A DNA stretch of 64,000 nucleotides from positions 573,841,252-573,905,251 of the forward strand of contig NC_081405.1 in assembly GCF_030272615.1 (NCBI RefSeq). Direction: 5' to 3'. The notes under the pieces were generated by a model that was not told where the DNA came from, ran no database searches, and was given only the letters and a program-made list of their open reading frames with translations. The stretch comes from Cryptomeria japonica (taxonomy: Eukaryota > Streptophyta > Pinopsida > Cupressales > Cupressaceae). Positions within the stretch are counted from its first letter, which is position 1. Each line of letters opens with the position of its first letter. Shown here in pieces: positions 48,133-59,929 of the stretch. The position numbers were made by a program, and so were the translations under genes.

Positions 48133-49482
48133 ATGGATCCATTGCAGGGGAAGCCACTAGGGGTCAAACATCCTATGGATTTTTGAGCAGTGATTGGGGA
48201 TTCATCTTCAGATTGATCAATGCGATTCTTTGATAATAGCTTATATGCTAAGGACGCAGGTGATGGAGGATTTGTGCCTTTCAGGGGTTCTCAGATTTAG
48301 AAAGTTAATGGATGCCTCGAATGGTCTAAGGAGAGATCCATTTTGGAAATTCAACCGGAGTCAATTGCTAAAGACATTAAGCATTTTTTGAAGCATGCAT
48401 TGCTATGCAAGTTTATAGGAATGAGGGTCGCACTCCAATTTTTGGAGTCTTGGTCGCAGAGGACTTGGTCACTCAAGGGTGAAATCGAAATAATGCTACT
48501 GGAGAACAATTATTTAATGGTGGTGTTCAATTTCATGGCAGATCGCATTAAATTTTTTGAAGGTGGACATTAATTCCACAATTAGGTGGGCTAGTTTATG
48601 AAACCTTGGCATGCAAGTTTCAATCTAACGAAAGAACATCCAAATCAGGTTGTTGTGTGGGTGCAGCTTACTCAATTTCAAGTGGAATGTTGGCACAATG
48701 ATATACTACATAATGTGGCCTTGTTGATGGGAAAACTAGTTGGTTCTTCTTAGAAAACTTGGGATAGGAAGGTAATCACTTTTTCTCATATCTATGTTGA
48801 AATTGACTAAAATAACCCTCTTCCAGATTTCTTGGAAATTTATGTAGGATGATATTCTTAGATCCAATAGTTAGATTACGAAATATTATCATTTTGGTGT
48901 CGGCTCTAGCATGAATATGGTCATTTGAAGAGGAGATGCCTAAGGTCAAAACCCTCAAAGTCTCCTTCCATTCAATCTCCTTGTAATCCCACTAGGCCTG
49001 ACAAAGGCAAGGAAAAAATTTCTAGTGATGTTGTATCTGGTGAGGGTTTTATTCATGTCAAAGGTTGAAATAGAAATAGGGGTTTGAAGAGGTCCTATAA
49101 GGATCATCAAGATGAAGATACTTTTAACTGATTTGAAATATTAGATTACCTTATTTAGCAAGAGGTAAATCCAGGTTTGATGGCTATGGAGCATGAAGAA
49201 ATGTAAGTTGTTCAGGAAGACAATGTTCCAAGTAGTGTGCAAAATTTGTAGACGGATCATGATTTATAGATGGACACTATTCTTGGGGTGATGGATTCTG
49301 GAAATATTGGTTCCCCTATTAATGGAACAACTGGTCAGTTGGAGTTAATTAAACCATCTAGAAAATCAGACCTTGATCAAACAAAAGGTGGAAAATATTC
49401 TCCTACATTGGGGATTCTTCAGAAAGAGAAAAAAAAAAGGAGGCTATTGAGAAGTCTTCCAAGATTGGAAGGAAGAAAGTAG
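48133..49482 (+). pseudogene. LINE ORF1 (DUF4283 plus zinc knuckle), broken by stops
   Basis: The frame from ATG 48133 to the stop at 49482 (450 codons) has no frameshift but many stops. ALLCKFIGMRVALQFLESW (near 48391), MADRIKFFEGG and KPWHASFNL mark the DUF4283 region of plant L1 ORF1. A knuckle C-R-L-stop-H-E-Y-G-H-L-K-R-R-C follows near 48897, where a stop replaces the second Cys. The C-terminus is Lys/Ser-rich. The protein would bind LINE RNA. The A-rich run near 49428 may have caused the short tail. Confidence 0.8.
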
Positions 49483-49569
49483 TAGAAAAATAAAGTTGAT
49501 GAGGGAGTCTCTTATGGAATCTGGAAGTGGTAAGACGTTGGATTCTCACTTCTCTTATCCCCAAAAAAG

Positions 49570-52500
49570 ATCATTTTATCTTCGAATGTAAGGTGCTTGA
49601 ACAATGACCCTCGACAAGAAGATGTTCAAGATTTGGTGAGAGTTCATTCTCCTGATGTTCTTATATTACACGAGACTAAGTTGTTTGTTGAGAGCATGAC
49701 TCATTTGTTACCAAAGATATGGGGTGGTGGTGAATGCCAGTGTGTTGGGGCCCATAATTTTGCTGGGGGTTTGGCCTATTTATGGAACCCTTTGAGGATT
49801 CACCCTCTTTGGTGGGTATCTTCTAAGTCTTCCATCTCTTTAGTTTCTTCAAGTCTTCAGATTGGAGAATCTATTCTCATATCTAATATTTATGCACCTA
49901 CTGATTTTTTTGGAAAACAACTTTTATGGGTTCATATTACCACTATCTGGAACCTAGTACCCTTTTCATCCATGGATTTTGGCAGGGGATTTTAATACTA
50001 TTATAGAGTTGGCTGAGAAAAGAGGTGGTATTGGGAGATTGGAGCCTTCAGATTTCATGCTACCGGAGACCATCTCTATCTTGAATCTAGTGGATGTCAA
50101 TCCCAATAATGGATAGTTTACTTGGAATAATCAGAGAACACGAGAGAACTGTATCGCTGAGAGACTTGACCAGTTCCTGGTTTCTTGTTTCTGGGTTGGT
50201 GGTGGTTGGACTACTAGCTTTGAAATTTTGGATTGTCTAGTTTAGATCATTGGCCTATCGAGTTATTGATCTCCTCCTATCGGGTGGCTCATTCTCCTCA
50301 ATTCAAATTCTATCTCATGTGGTTATGAGATACTTCCTTACAACATTATGTGGCTAAATGGGGGAGGGTTGGCAGACTGACATATGGTATAGCTATGTAT
50401 ACCTTTGCTAAAACTCTACAATTTGTTAAATACCAGCTTAAGTGATGGACTCAATAGTGCTTTGGAAATATTTTCATGCTAAAACTGCTACTCAAGCTGA
50501 GTTAGATGACATCACTAGGGAAATTAGGGACTGTGGTTTGTCTGAGTCCTTGTTGCAGGAAGAAGCTAAAGCTCTGAAATTGGTAGAAGAATGCAAGCTG
50601 AGGGAGGAGATTTATTGGAAACACAAGGCTCACGTGAATTGGCTTCAAGAAGGGGATTAGAATACAACCTTCTTCTTCAACTTGGTGAAAGCAAGAAGGT
50701 ATGGCAATGCTATTCAAATATTTGTGGATGATAGGGGTGAGCAATATTCTTCTTTACATGATATTTTTAGAGAGGCTTTGCAGTACTTTGCTACTTTAAT
50801 TAGGGAAGATTCTCAGGGAGGCTTTGTTTAGGAATCTCAGGTGCTTTCCTGTATTCCCCATTTGGTTACTAGGGAGATGAATGAGTTCCTGATCAGCAAT
50901 GTTTATATGGAGGAATTGGAGGAGATTATCTTTCATATGAAGAAAGGGAAAGCTCCAGGTCCCGATGGATTCCTGATTCAATTCTTTCAAAATTTTTGAG
51001 ATACTATTAAGATAGATTTATTAGAGGTGGTTTGGGAATCTCAAACGAACAATCAAATGCTTAGGCCTCTGAACTCCACCCTTTTGGCCTTCATCCCCAA
51101 ATGTGATAGTGCAGATAGGTTATGTCAGTTTCATCCCATTTCTATTTACAAAATTATATCTAAGTTGATTGCTGAAAGATTGAAAAAATGGCTTAAAAAG
51201 ATTATCTCAGAGGAACAAAGTGGCTTTGTGGCAGATCAGCAAATCCTAGATGGAGTTGTTGTTGCTACGGAGACCATCCATTCCATGGTAGCTTCCAGAG
51301 AGAAGGCTATGTTCATCAAGATAGATATGGCAAAGGCTTAAGATAGATTTTGGTGGTCCTTTCTTCAAAAAGTTCTTGGAACTTTTGGCTTTGCAGTGGA
51401 TTGGATTCAATGGGTAATGAGTTGTCCTACGTCTACCTCTTTTTCAGTTTTGATCAGTGGGGAGCACACTAAGATTTTTTGGGATTCTTGGGGACTTTGA
51501 GAAGGGGACCTTCTCTCTCCTTATTTGTTTCTTCTTATGGTAAAATGTCTTCGGAGATTGGTAAATAAGAATGTTGATTTGGGTCTGATCCTTGGATGGA
51601 AGTGGGGAATAGGTTTGCCTCCACAGTCCCACCTTCAATTTGTCAATGACACTTCTTTCATGGGCAGTTGTTAGTATTCATAGGGGACTCGATGTTTATC
51701 TCATTTCTTTTGGCCAGCTCATTAATGAAGATAAGTTCTCAATTTTATTCTTCAACACACTAGAGGCTATTCAGAGGAGGATTTCTCATATCTTGAGATT
51801 TCAGATTGGATCTCTCCCTTTGATCTACCTAGGCATCCCAATCTCTTTAGGTAAGCTTCCTAGGGAGTCTTTGCAGAATATTCTTCATAAATTTTGTGCT
51901 AAAGTTAATCACTGGATGCATAGATGGTTGTCCTTTGCCGAAAGAGTTCAACTTCTTAAGTCTCTAGATCAGGCCCTCCCGCTCTATAGGGGTATGCTTC
52001 ACATGGCTCTGATGGGATTTGTTAGAGATTTGGATTATATGGTGTGACACTTCTTATGGGCAGGCAATTTGTCTTCCTCTAAATGGAGCCTTGTCATATG
52101 GGATATTGTGTGTTGCCCGAGATGGTTTGGTGGTCTTGGTTTGAGACATTTGACTTTGGTTGGGGTGGCTTTAGCTGCTAAGTTGTATTGGAGGTGGTGT
52201 GTGGAGCAGGACTAGATCTGGGCTAGGATCTTGTCGCATAAGTATCTTCCTTGGATTTTGAGGGAGGAATTCCCCCATTACCCTCTGGTGCAAAAAGGAT
52301 AAGTATTCTTGGAAACATTGAAGAAGGGGGGCTGCCTTGATTAAGGAAGATTTATTTTGGATATGTACGATAGAGATAGAGGCACTTTTTGGGTCTAACT
52401 ATTGGGATGGCTTTCCCTCCATTATTTCATAGTATCCAAATTTGATGGCCCTTTGTTAATGGTTTCTTGAGGCAGGGTGGATAAGAGTGAGTGAATTTAA

Positions 52501-53712
52501 ATTATTGTATCCTTGTGGTCAATTGGATGTTGCTAGATGGAAAGTTTCGAGTGAGTGGCCAACAGTTGGTTTGGAGGGAGATTATGTTTAGCTTCATAAT
52601 ATCATATCAAGTAGACATTGTAGCTCTCTTAAGGACAAAGATAGTCTTCTTGGCATTTGAATCCTAAAGGGGCTTATACGGTTGCAAGTGGGTATCAGGA
52701 ATTGATGGCTCAAAGGCATAATGGAGGGGAGGTTCAATGGTGGAAGTATGTGTGGAAAAAGTTCTCTTGGCCAAAGTGTAACTGTTTTGTGTGGACTTTG
52801 GCTTGGAATAGATTCTTGACATGGGATAATATTCAAAAGCATGGATTTCAAGGCCCTTCAATTTGTGTTTTGTGTTGTTCTAATGAAGAGGACTCCCTAC
52901 ATCTGTTCTTTCCTTTCGCCTTCTCTAAGAAGATTTGGCACCTTTGGTGGGATGCCTGGAAACATCCTTGTGTCCATTCCATGTCCCTTGTGGATTTATG
53001 GAATATCTTGGGCAAGCCTCCTACTATTTCTTCATTTCTTTAGATTGTGTGGGTGTATTGGGCCTACTTTCATTCTTTGATAGTTATTCTTGGAGAGGAG
53101 TCACGTGATTTTTAGGGGGCAGAGGTTATTTGTTCAAAAGGTGTGGCACAAAACCATAGGGATGATTTAGGAGACAGTGGATGCTAAATTTGAGGTGATG
53201 CTCCCACTTGATAGAAAACATAAGATATTACAGATAGATTAGGTATTCAGGGATTGTCTCCTATCTATCCATGTATTAGAAGAGGTAGATGTGCATAGAA
53301 GAAAGTCCATAGGGAGGGTAGATGGTAATCTCCTCCTGAGAACTTTTTGAAGATCAACACTGATGTATCCTCTCGTGGCAATCCTAGCCCGACTGGGATT
53401 GGAGGTATATGTTAAAACTATTTTAGAGAGGTGGTGTTCTTCTTCTCTTTCCACAAAGAGTAGTAGGATAATAACTTTATGGAGGGGTTAGCGATTATGT
53501 TTGCTTTTGAGTGTGCTTATTCTATGGATATTGTGAATGTTTTTATTGGTCAGAAGATGATTGATGTTAATTGGCAACTTGTTTGGGTTGTTCAACAGAT
53601 TTTGCATATCAGCTCTAGGATGGAGAATGTGTCCTTTGTCCACATTCCATGTGAATGGAATAGAGTTGCTGATTGTTTGGCTAAATGGGCTTCCGATAAT
53701 ATTGATAATTAA
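49570..53712 (+). pseudogene. LINE ORF2: endonuclease, reverse transcriptase, zf-RVT, RNase H
   Basis: Domains in order, across several frameshifts and stops: an apurinic-type endonuclease with SNVRCLNNDPR (49582), HETK (49669-49680), AGDFNT (49982-49999) and DHWPI (50245-50259); RT with KGKAPGPDGF (about 50944-50973), SGFVADQQILDG (near 51220), KIDMAKA and a QFVNDTS box (51636-51656) in place of the usual F-A-D-D; YLGIP (near 51823); zf-RVT with VWKKFSWPKCNCFVWTLAW (near 52750); and RNase H with KINTDV.SRGNP.PTGIGG (near 53350) and VADCLAKWA. This is the plant L1 arrangement with a C-terminal RNase H. The damaged catalytic box and stops show it is inactive. Confidence 0.9.
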
Positions 53713-53918
53713 GGGATTGAGGGGTGGGGGCATCTATCCCTTGTTTATTGTCAGGAATTGGAGAAGATCCTTGCAGAGGATATTGGTGGATATGGTAATG
53801 GGTGTGGTTGTTGCTTGTTCTAGGTGGTGCTATTTGACCATTTCTTTTGGAGCTTTGGCTCCTTGTTTTTCTTGTAATGTTTATTTCTGAATGTCAATAA
53901 ATTTTTTACCCCTTCTAT

Positions 53919-53936
53919 TCAAACTAGTAATGAAGA
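53919..53936. repeat. Right target-site duplication of the LINE
   Basis: TCAAACTAGTAATGAAGA, identical to 47815-47832. Confidence 0.92.
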
Positions 53937-54401
53937 CATGATAATCAATAATAATTTTAATCAATGTAACTATTACTAGATCATTATTAGAGACTTCTTC
54001 ACCAATATCAGTTAATTTATCTCATAGCTCCTTAACTCTCAATATACAATCACTAATATTTTGATTAAAACTAATTTTCTCTTTAAAAAAAAAAAATTGT
54101 TTGTGTTTGTAGTCTCATACAAACTTTTTAAACCCATCCACATATCCTTAGAAGTGGTAATTTCTCTTATATAAAGGATTATTGAATCATTTATTGACAT
54201 GCGCAAGAGAATCTTAGCTTTAAATTCTCTTTTCTCCCAACATTTAATAGCATCAGGTCTTGTTGTAAGTTTATCCTTAGTACCATTTAAGATGATCCAA
54301 ACATTGTATCCTTGCATTAAAGTCTACATCTTGAACTTCCAATTAACATAATTGGAACCATCTAACATATTTTATTCGGTCTTTCTAATCACCTTAGACA
54401 T
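53937..54401 (-). pseudogene. Copia gag, N-terminal half (UBN2 domain) of element E
   Basis: Minus strand from ATG 54401. After a stop comes LDGSNYVNWKFKM, then LMQGYNVWIIL, a TTRPDAIKCWEKREFKAKILLRM block and DMWMGLKSLYE. These are the signature blocks of copia gag UBN2/DUF4219 domains. A run of T bases breaks the frame near 54090. The gene is cut at 53937 by the LINE and continues at 47832. A possible primer site (GGGGTATCAAATCC, minus, near 54632) lies upstream, but the LTR is missing. Confidence 0.8.
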
Positions 54402-54639
54402 TGTCACGGTCAACACTCTTCAAACTCAAAATAAGGCTTAGCTCTACCTCTTTGCCCTCAATTTCCAACTATAACAATAACACTATAGCTGGTCTTAGAC
54501 TACAACAACAATATTCAACAAGTAGTGTGTCCTATTGCAAATTCAAATATTTTCTTAGTGGCAAGAAAAAATCATTGGTCTTTCATATGCATCACTATGA
54601 AAAGACTTGAGACATGGATTTGATACCCCAAAAAAAAAT

Positions 54640-54830
54640 CAAGCACATTAAACAATTGGGATACTTTGAACAAGTTGTGGATTCAAGAAACAAAATAACT
54701 ATTAAAGCATATGATGACGAAGAACACTCATCCAAAGGCACAACAACCTTACCTCTAAGTGTTGGACCAGTCACAAAGGATGTATTTTGTCAGGTCCTTG
54801 ATTTAGATCTCACATACAATATACTTTTTT
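54640..54830 (+). pseudogene. Gypsy-type aspartic protease, C-terminal fragment
   Basis: The frame has KAYDDEEHSSKGTTTLPL, GPVTKDV, FCQVLDLDLTYNILF and then stops exactly where the LTR of element G starts. The LP...GP....F.VLD....YN.LLG block is typical of Ty3/gypsy proteases (Tat/Ogre/Athila-like). The following LGRPW motif is cut off. Element G probably inserted into this gene. Confidence 0.65.
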
Positions 54831-55970
54831 TGTAATGCCCCTCCATGCCTTGCATGTGAGACTTGCTACTTTGACTTGATAGACAATGTTTTCAAGCTTT
54901 ATGTGTGGTTTATTTCGTTGTTCTATGCTTCTAGATACATTCATGTGATTCATGTTATTGGACTATTTTAAGATGTTTATGTTTTCGAATATAATTATTA
55001 TTTATTTCATTTGAGATAAACATATTTATGTTTATTGATTTTATGTGTAGAATAGATTTTTGTTGTATTGTTATCTTCGGGTAGGGTGAAAGGAATGATT
55101 TCGTATTACTCATTTGTGAGCTCCATGCCATATGACAATTTCCTTCCACTAGATGGGATTAGAGATATATATTTATATATGTATGTCTGTATAAAACATT
55201 GTTTTGGTGTAGGATTGCAAGTACCAGACATCGACTCCACCTAGCTCCACAGCTCCGAGTGCCTTATTAATTCCCAATGATGGTAAAAGGAGATAGTACA
55301 TGGCCCAAATTATACATAGCCATAGCCATTGTCCTAACGTAGGGACAATTACCTAGTTTTTATATTTTATCCTATCAGATTTGTCATGTGGAGAACACCT
55401 GATTGTCAGTGGTAAGTCTTTTTTTGATTTTGACATTATTTTATGTTTTATTCGAGTGTGTTGGACTTTATGTTATTTTAATTATTATTAATATTAATTA
55501 TTACCTAAGCATTGTAAATTAAATTAATAATTAATTAATGATTATTATTGTTTCAAATGTAATTTTGATTTCATAAATATATTATTATTATTTAAATATA
55601 ATTTATTTATTATTTGTTATTTTTTATTTATTATTTATTATTGTGCATGTGCTATTTTTATTGTGGGGACTATTTATTCTATTATTATGGATAATTATAT
55701 TTAAATTTAAATTAATTATTTAATGTTGGGAATTATTTATTAGGATTTGTTATTTTATTATTTGTAATTTTAAATGATTTAATATTTTATTATTTTTTTT
55801 GAGTGGAAGTTAGTTAATTATTTACTTTTTTGAGTGATTCATTACTCTTCAATGAATTATTGTTTATTTATTTCTTATTATTTTATTGGACTGTTATCTA
55901 TTTAAGTGGATGTGACCATTAGTTCTATTTTTAGTGGATTATTATATTTTAATTAGAAATAATTATTTAT
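54831..55970 (+). repeat. First LTR copy of element G
   Basis: The segment starts TGTAATGCCCCTCC and matches 56770-57916 along its length, including the CAGGTACC/CTAGCTCCA box that also occurs in element C near 15030. The true end is uncertain; similarity is lost near 55970. A 17-bp TTGTCAAGAAAGAGTTA word is repeated at about 55982 and 56017. Confidence 0.65.
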
Positions 55971-56758
55971 TATTTCTTAGTTGTCAAGAAAGAGTTATTT
56001 ATTTTTATGGGATTTGTCAAGAAAGAGTTAGTTATTTATTTAATTAATGAAATTAATATAGCATGACCTATATTTAGCATGGTTAATATTGTTTTATTAC
56101 ATGCATACCTTTAAGGGAAATTTAATAGGATGAAAAGAATATAATGTCATTAAAATAGCTTCTTTTGGTTTTCATGTCCATGTTTAAACTAGTCTTGTTG
56201 ATGTAATATTTCATCCTAGGTAGATTCGATATGTATTAAATCATTTTTTTGATGCTTTATAACTCAAGACATTTTATTGCTTAAAACAATTTGCATCATA
56301 GAGACAAAATTGTATATAATGAACATCCTCAAGGCTATGATAATTATTCTGGCTTAAATAAATTGAGGAAAAAGGGATTAAAATATTATCATTCGCTTGA
56401 AAACAAGAAAGTTTGAATATTGAGGTAAGTTCTTGTACTATAAAAGCTAATAAAATCTTGTTCTCCTCTTATATAAAATATAGTGTATTTATTAGATTCC
56501 TAGTAGATGACCTATGTGTAAGATTGTTATTGCCTTATCTTTGTTAATTAGTCAAATCAATTAATTAGACCAAGTTAACCATTTTTACCATCCTTGCTAA
56601 TATTTCACTTATGATTCATGAAATATTTTAGAATAATTGTGATTTAAATGCTTATCTAAGCTTAGGCATGCTTTTGTGAGCTTATATATGTGATTGATCA
56701 ATTTTGTACTATACATGCCATGTTGTTGTTTGTAGGCTTTCAAGAGTAAGCTTAGGTC
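55971..56758 (+). mobile_element. Short interior of element G, non-coding
   Basis: About 0.8 kb between the two LTR copies, AT-rich, without an ORF or primer site that I can recognise. Element G is therefore either a small non-autonomous LTR element or one with a large internal deletion. Confidence 0.5.
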
Positions 56759-56769
56759 AAGGGGGAGGA
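56759..56769 (+). promoter_or_regulatory. Polypurine tract of element G
   Basis: AAGGGGGAGGA lies directly before the second LTR copy (TTTAATGCCCC). Confidence 0.75.
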
Positions 56770-57916
56770 TTTAATGCCCCTCCATGAATTGCATCTGAGA
56801 CTTGCTACTTTGACTTGATAGACTATGTTTTGAAACATTATGTATGGTTTTCTTCGTTGTTATGTGTTTCTATATACATTTATGTTTCTGAATATGATTA
56901 CTATTATATTTCATTTGAGATAAACATATTGATGTTCATAGATTTTAAGTGTAAAGTAGATCTTTGTTATATTTTTTGCTTGGGGTAGGGGGGAATGAAT
57001 GATTTCGTATTACTCATTCGTGAGCTCCATATGACATGACAATTTCCTTTCACTAGATGGGGTCAGAGATATATATGTATATATGTATGTCTATATACAA
57101 CATGTTTTGGTTGAGGATTGCAGGTACCAAACATTGACTCCACTGGCTCCATAGGTCTGAGTATGTCTTATTAATTCCCAATGGTGGTAAAAGGAGATAG
57201 TACGAGGCACAAATTATACCTAGCCCTAGCCATTGTCCTAACCTAGAGACAATTACCTAGTTTTTATTTTATCTTGTCAGAATTGTCATGTGGACAACAT
57301 CTAATTACCCAGTTGTCAATGGTAAGTCTTATTTTGATGTTGGCATTATTTAATGATTTATTCAAGTGTGTTGGATTTTATGTTCTTTTAATTATTATTA
57401 TTAATATTAATTATTCCCTAAGCATTGTAAATTAAATAAAGAATTAATTAATGATTATTATGACTTTAAATGCAATTTTGATTTAACAAAAATATTTTTA
57501 TTATTGAAATGATTTATCATTAATTAAATAAATATGATTTATTTATTATTTGTTATTTGTTATATATTATTTATTATTGTGCATATTCTATTTTTATTGT
57601 GGTGAATAGTTGTTCTATTATGATGTATAATTGTATTTAAATTTAAATTAATTATTTAATGCTAGGAATTATTTATTAGGATTTGTTATTTTATTATTTA
57701 TGATTTTAAATGATTTATTATTTTATTATTCTTTTTGAGTGGAGAGTTGGTTAATTATTTATTATTTATTCTTTTGAATGATTTATTTTTCTTAACTGAA
57801 TTGTTGTTTATGTATTTCTTATTATTTTATTGGATTGTTATCTATTTCAGTGGGTGTGACCATTAGTTCTATTTTTTTAATAGATTATTATATTTTAATT
57901 GAAAATAGTTATTATG
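56770..57916 (+). repeat. Second (3') LTR copy of element G, truncated
   Basis: The segment begins TTTAATGCCCCTCC after a polypurine tract and follows the first copy until about 57916, then changes abruptly to an unrelated, less AT-rich sequence. Confidence 0.65.
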
Positions 57917-58826
57917 CCGAGAGGGGTAACCTACAATGCCACCCACCCTTTTCTAACGGATTAAACAAAAATGAATTGATTGGCATTCCTAAAGTTACAA
58001 ATGAAATCTTGTTGCATTGTCAACCAAATGGAATCATAGTGCACTATAACGAAGGGAACTGCAAAAGTCATTTCTAAATGTGTTGGCATAATCATGTATC
58101 ATGCTGGTGAAAATAAAAGCTATTAAACTCCTCCCCATTTTCCTCCCTGTTCAATTGGCAGATTTAATAAAGGTGAGCAGGTAGATTTAATTTGTTTCTT
58201 TGATCTCTCAAGGTCTATCTCATTTTTATTTTTGTTTTTGGAATTTTTTTGTTCTAATGTAATATGCAGCTATTTGGCAATGATATTTATGATATAATTA
58301 AATCGAGTTTCTTTCTGTTTAGATAATTGAATTGTTCTCAAATTCATTGATATCTTTGAATTCATCATTAAGGAATATTACATTCAGATGCAAGCATTTT
58401 TATCATGAAGAGAATTTTATCGTTGGTCCCATGCAATATGGCATTGCATTCTTGGTGCGGTCTTTCTCTTTTTTTTTTTTTTTCACTTCCACTGAATGTG
58501 TGTGTTTAGGTGATCATTTAATTCAACTTTCATCTAATTGTGTAGAATTTTAGAATTTGAATCCAAGCCTTAATCGTTCCATATCCCATTTCATTTTGTT
58601 CTATTAAATATATTGATTTATCATTCGGATTGATTTTAATTAGAGATAAATGTACTCCTTAATTATTATTTAAAAATATTAATTTAAATTTTGTTAATTA
58701 GAAAGATTAGAAAGGATTTTTTATATTTTTAAATCTTAAATACAAAAATATAATATTTTTAATTTCAAAAAATAAAAATTACATGTCTATACAAATAATG
58801 CAAAAATAGTATTTAATTCTTAATTT

Positions 58827-58871
<45 letters not shown>

Positions 58872-59160
58872 GATTCTAAATATGAGCACAAAAATATAAT
58901 GTTTCTAAATTCAAAAAATCAAAATTATATGCTTATATAAATGGTGCAAAAATAATATTCAATTTAAAAAGATCAAAAAGAATTTATATGTTTATCAATT
59001 TTAAAAAACAAAATTACATGCGTATACAAATAGTTCAAAAATAATATATAATTTTTTTATTTTCAATTTACAAAAATCAAAAAGATCTTTTTACTTTTCA
59101 GAAAGATTGTATTTTTAAGATTTAATTTTATATTAAATATAATTATTTTTCATTAAAAAA
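57917..59160. other. Unassigned sequence with a (TA)n tract
   Basis: 57917-58080 is less AT-rich and open in one frame but shows no motif. A GGCAG...AAAGGTGAGCAG pattern near 58157-58180 could be splice-like by chance. The rest is AT-rich. Confidence 0.4.
58833..58865. repeat. (TA)n microsatellite
   Basis: An uninterrupted TA run of about 33 bp. Confidence 0.9.
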
Positions 59161-59169
59161 TTAAAAAAT

Positions 59170-59576
59170 AGAGTGCAGTTAAGAATCTGATGAATGTTTT
59201 TGCTTCCTGATGAATGTTGAACGAGCCACCATGTTTATACACGAGAGTGCAGTTAAGAAACTGATTAAAGAACTTCAAGATACCAGAGCTCCCCCTTTCA
59301 ACAAGGTTGACATGTGCATACAAATCATGGAAAGGAAGAAGGTGGTTTGGATGGAAGGACCATAGGGGTGGACCACATGGCTGGAAGACCGGGATGAAAT
59401 CCTCCTCTTGTTCCTTATGGCAGCAAGCACAACTTTATTTTGGAGTTTTCTTTTAATGCATTGTCTATGACACTCATCTAGTTCTTTTTGGTTTCACTGT
59501 TGAGGCCCTGCCTCCCTTGAACTCATTTGTATAACCATCTTTTTGGTCGCACGATTTATAATATAAAAAAAAAAAT
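59170..59576 (+). mobile_element. Retroposon-like segment with a poly(A) end
   Basis: GC-richer DNA begins GAGTGCAGTTAAGAATCTGA, and the same word returns 77 bp later. A short frame with ESAVKKLIKELQDTRAPP (near 59242) and KKVVWMEGP follows, then a GT/CT-rich tail and AATATAAAAAAAAAAA (59563 onward). It looks like a processed 3' fragment. No family was recognised. Confidence 0.35.
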
Positions 59577-59683
59577 TCACAATAAAAACATAGTCTGTCT
59601 TTCTAAGGTCCCATAATTTCTACTAACGCCTACACAAAAATATAAGAAAAAATAGAAATACCAATTACTATTTGACAATACTC

Positions 59684-59791
<108 letters not shown>

Positions 59792-59929
59792 CTAATATAT
59801 AAATATTAATCAAATATTAATAATCCAATAAATATGTATTTATTCAAGATATTTATTAATCAAATATATATTGATATATCTTTGTTAATTTGATGTTGTA
59901 TATGGATTGAAAAATTTAAATACAATTCA

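Larger units (their letters stand above)
47833..53918 (+). mobile_element. 6.1-kb L1-type LINE with 18-bp target duplication, inserted in copia gag
   Basis: Identical 18-bp flanks (47815-47832 and 53919-53936) bound a two-ORF non-LTR retrotransposon. The left part is a GC-richer 5' UTR (47833-48132); ORF1 and ORF2 follow; the 3' end has an AATAAA (53897-53902) and a short T-rich/pyrimidine tail. Element length and the long duplication agree with target-primed reverse transcription of a full-length copy. Both ORFs are dead. Confidence 0.88.

Noticed and set aside
47985-48233. Phe/Trp/Leu-rich frame with membrane-like segments
   Set aside because: It lies in the LINE 5' UTR and overlaps the start of ORF1 in another frame.
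54614-54632. Primer-binding site and LTR end of element E
   Set aside because: GGGGTATCAAATCC is only a weak match and no LTR sequence lies beyond it; noted but not listed as a feature.
58140-58560. Splice-site-like patterns and short open frames suggesting exons
   Set aside because: No recognisable protein block and AG/GT words are frequent by chance.
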